Shown here in pieces: positions 20,547 to 27,441 of a stretch of 27,441 nt of DNA. Origin of the DNA: DATLGB01 sp035540675 (GTDB lineage Bacteria > Actinomycetota > Thermoleophilia > Solirubrobacterales > Solirubrobacteraceae); the NCBI GenBank assembly GCA_035540675.1, contig DATLGB010000100.1, positions 1 through 27,441 on the forward strand, in the 5' to 3' direction. The translations under genes were made by a program, and so were the position numbers. The notes beneath the pieces were generated by a model. The model had not been told where the DNA came from and did not search any database. It saw only the letters and a list, made by a program, of their open reading frames with translations. Position 1 is the first letter of the stretch. Every line of letters starts with the position of its first letter.

Positions 20547-22105
20547 ACCACCAGCCCGTGCCGCATCGTGTTCTCGGTCACGACGCGCGGCTCGACGAAC
20601 TGCAGCAGGTAGCCGGGGCCGCCGGCCTTCGTGCCGGTGCCCGAGAGCTTGTTGCCGCCGAACGGCTGCCGGGCGACCATCGCGCCGGTGATCGCGCGGT
20701 TGACGTAGAGGTTGCCGACCGGAGAGCGCTCGATGACGTAGTCGACCGTGTCGGGGTTGCGGCAGAACAGGCCGCCGGTGAGGGCGAAGGGGGAGGCGTC
20801 GACGCGGTCGCAGGCCTCCTCGATCGACGCCACGCGCTCGACCGCGAGCAGCGGCGCGAAGATCTCGTCCGTGAGCACGTCGGAGTCGGCCGGCAGGTCG
20901 GCGACGAGCGTGGGCGAGGCGAACCAGCCGCCGCCGGGCGGCAGCTCGCGGGCGCGGGCGACGACGCGGCCCTCGCGCTCGGCGAGCTGCGCGTACCGTG
21001 CGTGACGCTCGAGCGACGAGCGCTCGATCACGGCCGGGACGTCGATCGACAGCCGCTCGGGCGGGCCGACCTCCAGCACCTCGACCGCGCCGGCGAGCCG
21101 CTCGAGCAGCGCGTCGTGGATGGAGTCGTGCACGAGCAGTCGGCTGGCGGCCGAGCACTTCTGCCCGGCGTAGTCGAAGGCGGACTTGATCGCGGCGGGG
21201 ACGACCTCGTCGAGGTCGGCGTCGGAGTCGACGATGACGCAGTTCTTGCCGCCCATCTCGCTGACGACGCGCTTGACCTGCTTCTGGCCCGGGTGGACCT
21301 CGGCGGCCGACTTGAGGATCTGCAGCCCGACCGCGACGGAGCCGGTGAAGGCGATGGTGGCCACCCGCGGGTCCTCGACCAGCGCGGCACCGACGTCGCC
21401 CTCGCCCGGCAGCAGTGACACCGCGTCCGCCGGCACGCCCGCCTCCCGCAGCACCGACACCAGCAGGCCGGCGCAGCCCGGCGCCTGCTCGGCCGGCTTG
21501 AGCACGACGGTGTTGCCGGTGGCCAGCGCCGCGGCGACCATGCCGAGCGGGATCGCCAGCGGGAAGTTCCAGGGCGAGATCACGACGGCGACGCCGCGGG
21601 CCATGTAGCGCAGCTCGTTGCGCTCGCCCGGCACCTGCAGCAGCGGGACGCCCTTGGCGATCTCGACCGCGCCGCGCGCGTAGAACTCGAGGAAGTCGAC
21701 GGCCTCGCAGACGTCGGCGTCGGCCTCCGGCCACGGCTTGCCCGCCTCGCGCAGGATCAGCGCCGCGGCCCGCAGCCGGCCGTCGCGCAGGATCTGCGCG
21801 GCCCGGCGCAGGATCGCCGCCCGCTCGGCGGCCGGGACGCGGCTCCAGGCCGGGAAGGCGCGCTGCGCGGCGGCCAGCGCGGCGTCGACGTCCGCCGGGC
21901 GCGCGACCGCCGACACCGCCACCACGCGGTCCGGATTGGCCGGGTCGGTCGAGACCAGCTCGTCGCCCTCCCGGCGCTCGTCGCCGACCCACACCGGCAC
22001 GCGCACCGGCAGCTCGGCGTCGAGGGCGGCGAGGGCGTCGCCGAGCTGCGCCCGGACGGGCGCGCGCCGAAGCTCGAGGATCGGCTCGTTGCGGAAGGGC
22101 TCCAT
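20543..22105 (-). CDS. pruA: L-glutamate gamma-semialdehyde (1-pyrroline-5-carboxylate) dehydrogenase
   Basis: A 520-residue aldehyde dehydrogenase that oxidises glutamate semialdehyde to glutamate with NAD+, the second step of proline breakdown. Family blocks: the NAD-binding region VISPWNFPLAIPLGMVAAAL and TGNTVVLKPAEQAP, IAFTGSVAVGLQI, general base Glu283 in VSEMGGKN, nucleophile Cys317 in AGQKCSAASR, and TDEIFAPLLAVERV, then ITGAMVARQPFGGNKLSGTG near the end. The group with FDYAGQKCSAASR and GGKN is the P5C type rather than a general ALDH. It is the partner of the proline dehydrogenase at 23447, but a plus-strand gene lies between them. The ATG is 32 bases from the divergent cyclase gene. 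Its TAG stop shares the palindrome CTAG with the AbiEi-DUF559 stop. Confidence 0.92.
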   Translation of the reverse strand: MEPFRNEPILELRRAPVRAQLGDALAALDAELPVRVPVWVGDERREGDELVSTDPANPDRVVAVSAVARPADVDAALAAAQRAFPAWSRVPAAERAAILRRAAQILRDGRLRAAALILREAGKPWPEADADVCEAVDFLEFYARGAVEIAKGVPLLQVPGERNELRYMARGVAVVISPWNFPLAIPLGMVAAALATGNTVVLKPAEQAPGCAGLLVSVLREAGVPADAVSLLPGEGDVGAALVEDPRVATIAFTGSVAVGLQILKSAAEVHPGQKQVKRVVSEMGGKNCVIVDSDADLDEVVPAAIKSAFDYAGQKCSAASRLLVHDSIHDALLERLAGAVEVLEVGPPERLSIDVPAVIERSSLERHARYAQLAEREGRVVARARELPPGGGWFASPTLVADLPADSDVLTDEIFAPLLAVERVASIEEACDRVDASPFALTGGLFCRNPDTVDYVIERSPVGNLYVNRAITGAMVARQPFGGNKLSGTGTKAGGPGYLLQFVEPRVVTENTMRHGLVV

Positions 22106-22124
22106 CGGGCCAGGGTATCTCCGG

Positions 22125-22130
22125 TAGCGT
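22125..22130 (+). promoter_or_regulatory. -10 box (TAGCGT) of a leaderless start for the hydrolase-cyclase gene
   Basis: TAGCGT ends 7 bases before the ATG at 22138. The whole gap to the divergent pruA start is 32 bases, so the two promoters must overlap. No Shine-Dalgarno sequence is seen. Confidence 0.45.
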
Positions 22131-22137
22131 CGCGCGG

Positions 22138-23457
22138 ATGGAGCCGGAGCGGGGGTACGCGCGCAGCGGTGACACGAGCATCGCGTACGCGGTGCTCGGC
22201 GACGGGCCGTTCGACCTCCTTCAACTCCTGCCCGTCGGCAATCCGATCGAGATGGGCTGGGAGATCCCGGTCATGGGCCGGTTCTGGGAGCGCCTGGCGG
22301 CGTTCTCGCGGCTGATCCTCGTCGACCAGCGCGGCACCGGCGCCTCGGACGCGATCGCGACGGCGCCGACGCTCGACGAGCACGTCGCCGACGTCGAGGC
22401 GGTGGTCGACGCGCTCGGGCTGGGGGAGGTCGTGGTCGCCGCCGGGTCGCAGGCGACGCCGCAGGCCATCCTGTACGCGCACCGCCACCCGGAGAGCGTC
22501 CGGCGGCTGCTGCTGTACGGCGCGACCGCGCGGCTGCTGCGGGCGCCGGACTATCCCCACGGCTTCGCGCCCGAGCAGGCCGACCGCTTCGCGCAGGCGT
22601 ACGCGCGGGGCTGGGGCACCGGCGCCACGCTCGACCTGATCGCGCCCTCCGCGGCAGCGGACCGGCAGATGCGGCAGTGGTGGGGGCGTGCCGAGCGGAC
22701 CGCCGGCAACCCCGGCAGCCTGCGGCGGCTGATGGAGACGTTCGCTCGTGCCGACGTCCGCGCGGAGGCGCGCGAGCTGGCCATGCCGACGCTGCTCTCC
22801 CACCGCGCGGGCGACGCCCTGATCCCGGTCGCCCACGCGCGCTGGCTCGCGGAGGCGATCCCGGATTGCACCCTGGTGGAGGTGCCCGGCTCGGACCACA
22901 TGGCCTACTTCGGCGACGTGGCGCCGCTGCTGGACACCATGGAGGAGTATCTGACCGGCGGCGTGGCCGGGCGCGAGCGGGTCCTGACCACCCTCCTGTT
23001 CACCGACATCGCCGGCTCGACCCAGCGCGCCAGCGCGCTCGGCGACCGCGCCTGGCGCAGCCTGCTCGAGCGCCACGACGCGGTGGTGCGCACCGAGATC
23101 GCCCGCGAGGGCGGCACCGAGCTGAGCTTCGCCGGCGACGGCTTCCTGGCCGAGTTCCCGACCGCCTCGGCCGCCGTGCGGGCGGCGCGACGCATCCGGG
23201 CCACGACCGACGAGCTCGGGCTGGCGGTGCGCGCCGGCATCCACACCACCGAGTGCGAGCGCATCGGCGCGAACGTCGGCGGCCTCGGCGTGCACGTCGC
23301 CGCCCGCGTCGCCTCGGAGGCCGATGGCGGGGAGATCCTGTTGTCGCAGACCACCGCGCAGGTGCTGCTCGGGGCCGGGATCGGCTTCGAGGACCGCGGC
23401 GAGCGCGAGCTGCGCGGGGTCCCCGGGCGCTGGCGGCTGCTCGCGGTCAGCGACTGA
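22138..23457 (+). CDS. Alpha/beta hydrolase fused to a class III nucleotide cyclase domain
   Basis: A 439-residue protein. Residues about 5-265 form an alpha/beta hydrolase fold (ARSGDTSIAYAVLGDGPFDL, ILVDQRGTGASD oxyanion region, nucleophile region VVVAAGSQATPQ, acid region HRAGDALIPVAH, and SDHMAYFGD with the His). Residues about 280-437 form a class III adenylate/guanylate cyclase domain: TTLLFTDIAGSTQRASALGD with the first metal Asp, ELSFAGDGFLAEF with the second metal Asp, GLGVHVAARVASEADGGEIL with the transition-state Arg, and FEDRGERELRGVPGRWRLLA, the usual end. The place of the purine-specifying Lys holds Ser. The nucleophile elbow is AGSQA rather than GxSxG. Ligand-sensing by the hydrolase part and cNMP production are plausible but not certain. 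No membrane span. Confidence 0.88.
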   Translation: MEPERGYARSGDTSIAYAVLGDGPFDLLQLLPVGNPIEMGWEIPVMGRFWERLAAFSRLILVDQRGTGASDAIATAPTLDEHVADVEAVVDALGLGEVVVAAGSQATPQAILYAHRHPESVRRLLLYGATARLLRAPDYPHGFAPEQADRFAQAYARGWGTGATLDLIAPSAAADRQMRQWWGRAERTAGNPGSLRRLMETFARADVRAEARELAMPTLLSHRAGDALIPVAHARWLAEAIPDCTLVEVPGSDHMAYFGDVAPLLDTMEEYLTGGVAGRERVLTTLLFTDIAGSTQRASALGDRAWRSLLERHDAVVRTEIAREGGTELSFAGDGFLAEFPTASAAVRAARRIRATTDELGLAVRAGIHTTECERIGANVGGLGVHVAARVASEADGGEILLSQTTAQVLLGAGIGFEDRGERELRGVPGRWRLLAVSD

Positions 23458-24826
23458 CCGTCGACGGCACGGGACGCGCGAGCAGGTCCTCGAGGTTGGC
23501 GCCGTGGGCCTGGGCGAACAGGAACGAGTCGTTGCTGGTGTTCTCGAGCAGGCGCCGCACGAGGTAGGCCATGCCCGCCACGAGGTCGCCCACGGGGCAG
23601 TACGTCCGGACGCGCAGCTCCTGCGCGGCGATCGCGTCCTGGAGCGGGTCGCCGAGCCCGCGCAGCACCTGCAGCTCGAGGTCGGAGTCGTCGCCGCCGG
23701 CCAGCCGGTTGTACGCCACCGCGTGTGCGACCGAACGGATGTTGTGCGACGCGATCGCCACCCGCAGCGGCGCGCCGGCGACGCGCGCGTCGAGCAGGCG
23801 GCGCGTCAGGCCCTCGAAGTTGAGGTCGCAGTCGGCCTTGACGTCGAACACCGGCGCCTGCCAGCCGTGCTGGCGCGCCTGCACGATCTCGTGGTCCCAG
23901 TAGGCGCCCTTGACGAGCCGCACCGTGAGCGGCTGCGCGCGGCGCGCGCCGGCGCCGCTGGTCAGCCAGTCGAGGATCGCCTCCGCCGTCTCGGGGCTGT
24001 CGCGCAGGTAGGCCTGGAGCACCATCCCGGCGCTCGGCCCGTCCCGGAACTCCTCCTCGGAGAGCAGTTCGAGGATCAGCTCGAAGATGGCGTCGCGCGA
24101 GTCCAGCGATTCCATGTCGATGTGCAGGTGCGCGCCGAGCGCGTTCGCCCGCCGCAGCAGCATCCGGACGCGGTCGGCGGCGTCGCGCTTGCCCTTCTCG
24201 GGCGCGTCCGGGCGCAGCAGCGGCGTCAGCGCCGACACCTTCACCGACAGGTTCGCGCGCGGCAACGGTCCCATCGTGTCGCGCTCGAGCCGGGGGCGCT
24301 CCGGCCAGGCGGTCGTCTGCTCGACGAGCGTCTCGAGCGCCTCCGCGCAGCGCGCCGCGTAGCGCTGCGCCTCGTCCTGGGTGACCGTCGCCTCGCCGAG
24401 CAGGTCGACGGACGACGCGACGCCCTGGCGCCACAGGTCGCGCAGCACGCCCATCGCCGCGCGCGGCGACTCGCCGACGATGAAGCGGTGCGCCATCCGC
24501 CGCACGCCCGCCGTCGCGGCGGCGCCGAGCGCCGTCCGGCCCGCCTTGGAGTGGCCCATCCGCATGGCGACCGCGATCGGCGGCGGCGGCTCGTCGACCT
24601 CGCGCAGGAAGCCGGTGAGGTGGCGCGCGAGGTCGTCGAGGTTGCGGCAGGCCGGGACGACGTCGACGAACCTGAACAGGGCGGCCTTGAGCTCGGCGTC
24701 CTGCGCGGCGAGGTCCATCGCCTTGTCGTCGGCCATCTTGAGCGGGTTGCGCGACGGCGGCGGCATCGCCGCCGCCAGGCGGCGGCCGGTCTCCTGCACC
24801 TCGCGCTCGAGAGCACCCTCGTCCAC
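23447..24826 (-). CDS. putB: Proline dehydrogenase
   Basis: A 459-residue FAD enzyme that oxidises L-proline to 1-pyrroline-5-carboxylate, the first step of proline use. It starts at GTG 24826, which overlaps the upstream TAG by one base. The barrel motifs are clear: ANLSVKVSALTPLLRPDAPE, LHIDMESLDSRDAIFEL, MVLQAYLRDSPETAEAILDW, TVRLVKGAYWDHEIVQARQ, VFDVKADCDLNFEGLTRRLL, VAIASHNIRSVAHA, and the end signature RTYCPVGDLVAGMAYLVRRL with LENTSNDSFL. The N-terminal 120 residues are a helical extension found in longer monofunctional and PutA-type forms. The stop region overlaps the convergent cyclase gene by 11 bases. The symbol putB follows use for monofunctional forms; prodh or putA are also used. 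Confidence 0.92.
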   Translation of the reverse strand: MDEGALEREVQETGRRLAAAMPPPSRNPLKMADDKAMDLAAQDAELKAALFRFVDVVPACRNLDDLARHLTGFLREVDEPPPPIAVAMRMGHSKAGRTALGAAATAGVRRMAHRFIVGESPRAAMGVLRDLWRQGVASSVDLLGEATVTQDEAQRYAARCAEALETLVEQTTAWPERPRLERDTMGPLPRANLSVKVSALTPLLRPDAPEKGKRDAADRVRMLLRRANALGAHLHIDMESLDSRDAIFELILELLSEEEFRDGPSAGMVLQAYLRDSPETAEAILDWLTSGAGARRAQPLTVRLVKGAYWDHEIVQARQHGWQAPVFDVKADCDLNFEGLTRRLLDARVAGAPLRVAIASHNIRSVAHAVAYNRLAGGDDSDLELQVLRGLGDPLQDAIAAQELRVRTYCPVGDLVAGMAYLVRRLLENTSNDSFLFAQAHGANLEDLLARPVPSTVSR

Positions 24827-26742
24827 TACGGCGCGCCTACCCGTCGCGTCATGAGCACAAGCCGCGGCGACGCGGTCACCACCTCGAAGCCGGCGCGGCG
24901 CGCCCAGTCGAGCTCGCGCACGTCCTCGCGCGGCGGCGCCCCGCGGCCCACGATCAGCAGGTCGAAGCGGCGGGCGAGGCGCGCGAACGCCGCGGCGTCG
25001 GCCGGTCCGCGCAGCATCCCGTCGCGGAACGCGCCGACGTAGGCGACCTCGTTGCCCAGGCGCGGCCCGAACGCGGGCAGCACCGGCGAGACGCCCTCCG
25101 GCGACCAGACGCCGGCGAGGCCGATCGTCCGGCCGGCCGGCGCCTCGCGCTCGACGTGGGCGAGCACCGGGTCCAGCGGCGCGTAGCCGTGACGGTTGGC
25201 GCGCTGCGCCGAGACCGCGACCACGAGGACGAGTCCCGCCACCACGGCGGCGGCCGCCGGCCGCGGCCGGTGCGCCAGCGCGCGCGCCGCGGCCAGGGCC
25301 GCGAGCGCCAGCACCAGCCCGAGCAGGACCTTCCCCGCCGGCAGGTCGAAGGCGCCCAGCAGCCCGTCGAGGACGCCGAGCGCCAGCAGCGGCTGCGCCC
25401 ACCGCACCCGCGCCGCCAGCACCGCGCACGCCATCAGCGCGGGCAGCCCGTAGCGCGTGCTGGCGCCCGCCAGCACGGGCCGCCCCTCGGGGCCGAACGC
25501 GCTGTAGGGCGTGACGGCGTAGGCGGCGGCGAGCAGGAGGGCGGCCGCCGCCACCAGGAGGACGCGGCGGTCGCGCCGGCCGGCGACGGCCGCGGCCGCC
25601 GCGGCCGCGACCAGCGCGACGCCGCCGAGCCCGAACGCCGCGCGCAGCGCCGGCCACAGGTACTCCCGCCAGACCGTGGCGTCGCCGGCGTAGTGCGCGA
25701 TCGTGAAGCCGCCGAGGTCGCGCAGCGGGTCCGGCGGCGCGCCGAACGGCCCGAACGGCTGCGGGAACAGCGGGTTGCCGGTGCGCACCCAGTTGCGCAC
25801 GAGCCAGAAGCCGCCCGCCAGCGCGATCAGCGCCAGCAGCCGCAGACCGGGCCGCACGAGGTCGCGCCGCCGGCCGGCCGCCCACAGCACGAGCACCACG
25901 GCGACCGCCGGCAGGGCGTACCACTTCGTCCCGAGCGCGAGCCCGAGCCCCAACCCGGACAGGACGAGGTCGCCGCCCGAGCGCCTGCGGTGGTGGCGCA
26001 GCAGGAACAGCACGCCGGCGCCGAGCCAGGCCAGCATCGGCATGTCGGTCTGCGCGCCCTCCAGCCCGGCCCGCGCCGCCACCGGCAGCGCGCAGAACGT
26101 GACGCCGGCCAGCGCCGCCGGCGGCGCCGCCGCGCCCAGCTCGCGCGCGATCGCGTACACGGCGACGCCCGCGAGCGCCCACAGCGGCACCGCGACCAGG
26201 CGGGCGAGGAACGGCGAGTCGAAGGGCAGCATCACGGCCGCGATCAGCGCGTTGCCGTTGTGCGGGTAGGTCGCGTTGGAGTAGTCGGCGATGAACTGGT
26301 GCAGGCCCCAGACGTCGCCGCGCTGGATCCAGCGGGCGGGGATCGGGAGCTGGAAGTTGAGCGCGTCGATGCTCGACACCGGCGCGCCCGCCACGTCGCG
26401 CACGAGCGCGATCGCGCACGCGGCCAGCAGCAGGCCGGCCGGCGCCGCGAGCAGCCACGGCCGCGCGCGCGGGCGCGCCCAGCGGCGGCCGGTATCCGGC
26501 GGCGCCGCGCGCCGGCCGCGGGTCGCCGCGGCGACCGCCAGCGCCAGCGCGGCGGCGCAGGCCGCCATCCAGCCCGGGCGCAGCAGGCCGAGGGCGCCCG
26601 GCAGCACCACCGCCGCCACCAGCGCGGCCGAGCCGGCGACGGCCAGTGCCAGCACCCGGACGGCGCCCCCGGCGGCGGGAGCCAGCGCGCGCACCGCGAG
26701 CGCGGCCGCGGCGGCGCAGGCGGCCAGCGTGCCGAGCAGCAC
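24826..26742 (-). CDS. GT-C fold membrane glycosyltransferase (ArnT/PMT-like)
   Basis: A 638-residue protein with about 11-13 hydrophobic spans and a C-terminal soluble domain (about 530-638). The GT-C signature is the acidic residue in the first large external loop (SSIDALNFQLPIPARWIQRG, with the Asp followed by a long loop to YSNATYPHNGNAL). The pattern LLALGLALGTKWYALP-like at about 250-275 and FWLVRNWVRTGNPLFPQPFG at about 315-335 are typical of this superfamily (lipid-linked sugar donors). The start at GTG 26742 has no clear ribosome site; the frame stays open upstream to the methyltransferase stop, so a start up to 20 residues earlier (CTG) is possible. It may act on a cell-envelope glycan, but no donor or acceptor can be named. 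Confidence 0.8.
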   Translation of the reverse strand: MLLGTLAACAAAAALAVRALAPAAGGAVRVLALAVAGSAALVAAVVLPGALGLLRPGWMAACAAALALAVAAATRGRRAAPPDTGRRWARPRARPWLLAAPAGLLLAACAIALVRDVAGAPVSSIDALNFQLPIPARWIQRGDVWGLHQFIADYSNATYPHNGNALIAAVMLPFDSPFLARLVAVPLWALAGVAVYAIARELGAAAPPAALAGVTFCALPVAARAGLEGAQTDMPMLAWLGAGVLFLLRHHRRRSGGDLVLSGLGLGLALGTKWYALPAVAVVLVLWAAGRRRDLVRPGLRLLALIALAGGFWLVRNWVRTGNPLFPQPFGPFGAPPDPLRDLGGFTIAHYAGDATVWREYLWPALRAAFGLGGVALVAAAAAAAVAGRRDRRVLLVAAAALLLAAAYAVTPYSAFGPEGRPVLAGASTRYGLPALMACAVLAARVRWAQPLLALGVLDGLLGAFDLPAGKVLLGLVLALAALAAARALAHRPRPAAAAVVAGLVLVVAVSAQRANRHGYAPLDPVLAHVEREAPAGRTIGLAGVWSPEGVSPVLPAFGPRLGNEVAYVGAFRDGMLRGPADAAAFARLARRFDLLIVGRGAPPREDVRELDWARRAGFEVVTASPRLVLMTRRVGAP

Positions 26743-26802
26743 GGCGAGGCCGAGGGCGATGTCGGGCGCGGTCAGCAGGGCGGCGCGGACGCTACCGGCG
26801 GC

Positions 26803-27441
26803 TCAGGCGCCGAGCCGCGCGACGACCGCCATGCGGTCGCGGAAGTCGGGCGTCCACGGTCGCTCGGCCAGACCCGTGGCGCGGGCGCCCGCCACCAGTG
26901 CCCGCGCGAGCGCCGGCGAGTAGCCGCCGAGCCGCCACAGGTAGTAGCGCACGCTGAAGGTCTTGGGTGCGGTGGCGACCGTGAGCGGCTGGAAGCCGCT
27001 GCGCCGCAGCAGGGTGGCGAGGCTCGAGCGCGTGAAGTACTGCACGTGGGTGGGGAGCACCGACCACCAGCGGGAGCCCATCCGCCGGGCCAGCGCGCTG
27101 CCGGCGTCGGGCAGCGCCAGGTAGACGACGCCGCCCGGCGCGAGCAGGCGCGCGATCCGCTCGAGCGCGGCCGCCGGGTCGGGCAGGTGCTCGATGACGT
27201 CGCCGAGCACGACGGCGTCGAACGCGTGCTCGGGGAGGTCGGCGGAGAACAGGTCGGCGCGCTGCACGGGCAGGCCCAGCCGCTCGCGCGCGAACCGGCT
27301 CGCGAAGGCGCTGGGCTCCACGCCGGCGACGTCCCAGCCGCGGTCGCGCGCCTCCGCGAGCAGGAACCCGACCCAGCAGCCGAGGTCGAGCAGCCGCCCG
27401 CGGCCGCCGGCGTGGCGCTCGATCAGCTCGAGCGCGAGCCG
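26803..27441 (-). CDS. Class I SAM-dependent methyltransferase, 5' end missing
   Basis: The frame is open to the last base of the window, so 212 residues of the C-terminal part are visible and the start lies outside. Motif I reads LLDLGCWVGFLLAEARDRGW then DVAGVEPS, where the glycine-rich SAM loop and the acidic residue (E in VEPS) are recognisable. Motifs II and III follow: FDAVVLGDVIEHLPDPAAAL and LLAPGGVVYLALPDAG. The end, THVQYFTRSSLATLLRRSGF, is the pattern of Methyltransf_23/11-type enzymes found in cell-envelope sugar and lipid clusters. A gap of 60 bases separates it from the GT-C glycosyltransferase downstream, so they likely share a message. Its substrate is unknown. Confidence 0.88.
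   Translation of the reverse strand, partial: RLALELIERHAGGRGRLLDLGCWVGFLLAEARDRGWDVAGVEPSAFASRFARERLGLPVQRADLFSADLPEHAFDAVVLGDVIEHLPDPAAALERIARLLAPGGVVYLALPDAGSALARRMGSRWWSVLPTHVQYFTRSSLATLLRRSGFQPLTVATAPKTFSVRYYLWRLGGYSPALARALVAGARATGLAERPWTPDFRDRMAVVARLGA

Overview
The window comes from a chromosome of very high GC, with almost every third codon position G or C. Gene content and protein style point to a Gram-positive actinobacterium of the class Thermoleophilia (Solirubrobacterales-like). The pointers are frequent GTG starts, a LVIVD secreted protein with a Cys-bounded Arg/Lys-rich C-terminal domain, an AbiEi-DUF559 protein, hydrolase-cyclase fusions, and PdxS/PdxT vitamin B6 synthesis. 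This is inferred from style; no rRNA or other marker gene is present.

Layout, left to right. (1) 1-4450: the 3' end of a PQQ-type sugar dehydrogenase, a tiny basic ORF, and a decayed stretch. The decayed stretch holds an N-terminally truncated UPF0104-type membrane protein and a frameshifted AraC-type fragment that abuts the 3' end of a tRNA(CAU). Small stress-type genes follow (CsbD, DUF2294, GlsB/YeaQ), then an exported GH3 protein. (2) 4447-8018, minus strand: a compact set of three secreted proteins (LVIVD propeller-like, thrombospondin type 3 repeat, RTX nonapeptide repeat), probably one operon for cell-surface or extracellular calcium-binding proteins. (3) 8124-13125, minus strand: a SatD-family protein with a small membrane partner, and a 1185-residue fused indolepyruvate:ferredoxin-type oxidoreductase. 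(4) 13265-14828, plus strand: a 95-residue orphan resembling the N-terminal leader of eCIS-core (DUF4157) proteins, and a CPA2 cation:proton antiporter. (5) 14944-17184, minus strand: rfbC, gluQRS and a FadR/GntR regulator in a tight unit. (6) 17233-20546, plus strand: an RpiR/SIS regulator, pdxS and pdxT, and an AbiEi-DUF559 protein whose start codon lies in the loop of a long hairpin. (7) 20543-27441: pruA-type P5C dehydrogenase and proline dehydrogenase, both minus strand, separated by a divergent hydrolase-cyclase fusion. A GT-C membrane glycosyltransferase and a truncated SAM methyltransferase follow, in line with proline dehydrogenase.

Working together: PruA and proline dehydrogenase give proline to glutamate. 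PdxS/PdxT make pyridoxal phosphate. The oxidoreductase decarboxylates an aromatic or branched 2-oxoacid. A recurring promoter form, TANNNT (often TAGNNT) 6-9 bases before the start codon, suggests that several genes make leaderless mRNAs. I found no CRISPR array, insertion sequence, rRNA or prophage. The least explained parts are the secreted calcium-binding operon, the AbiEi-DUF559 gene with its start-codon hairpin, and the orphan eCIS-leader-like peptide.
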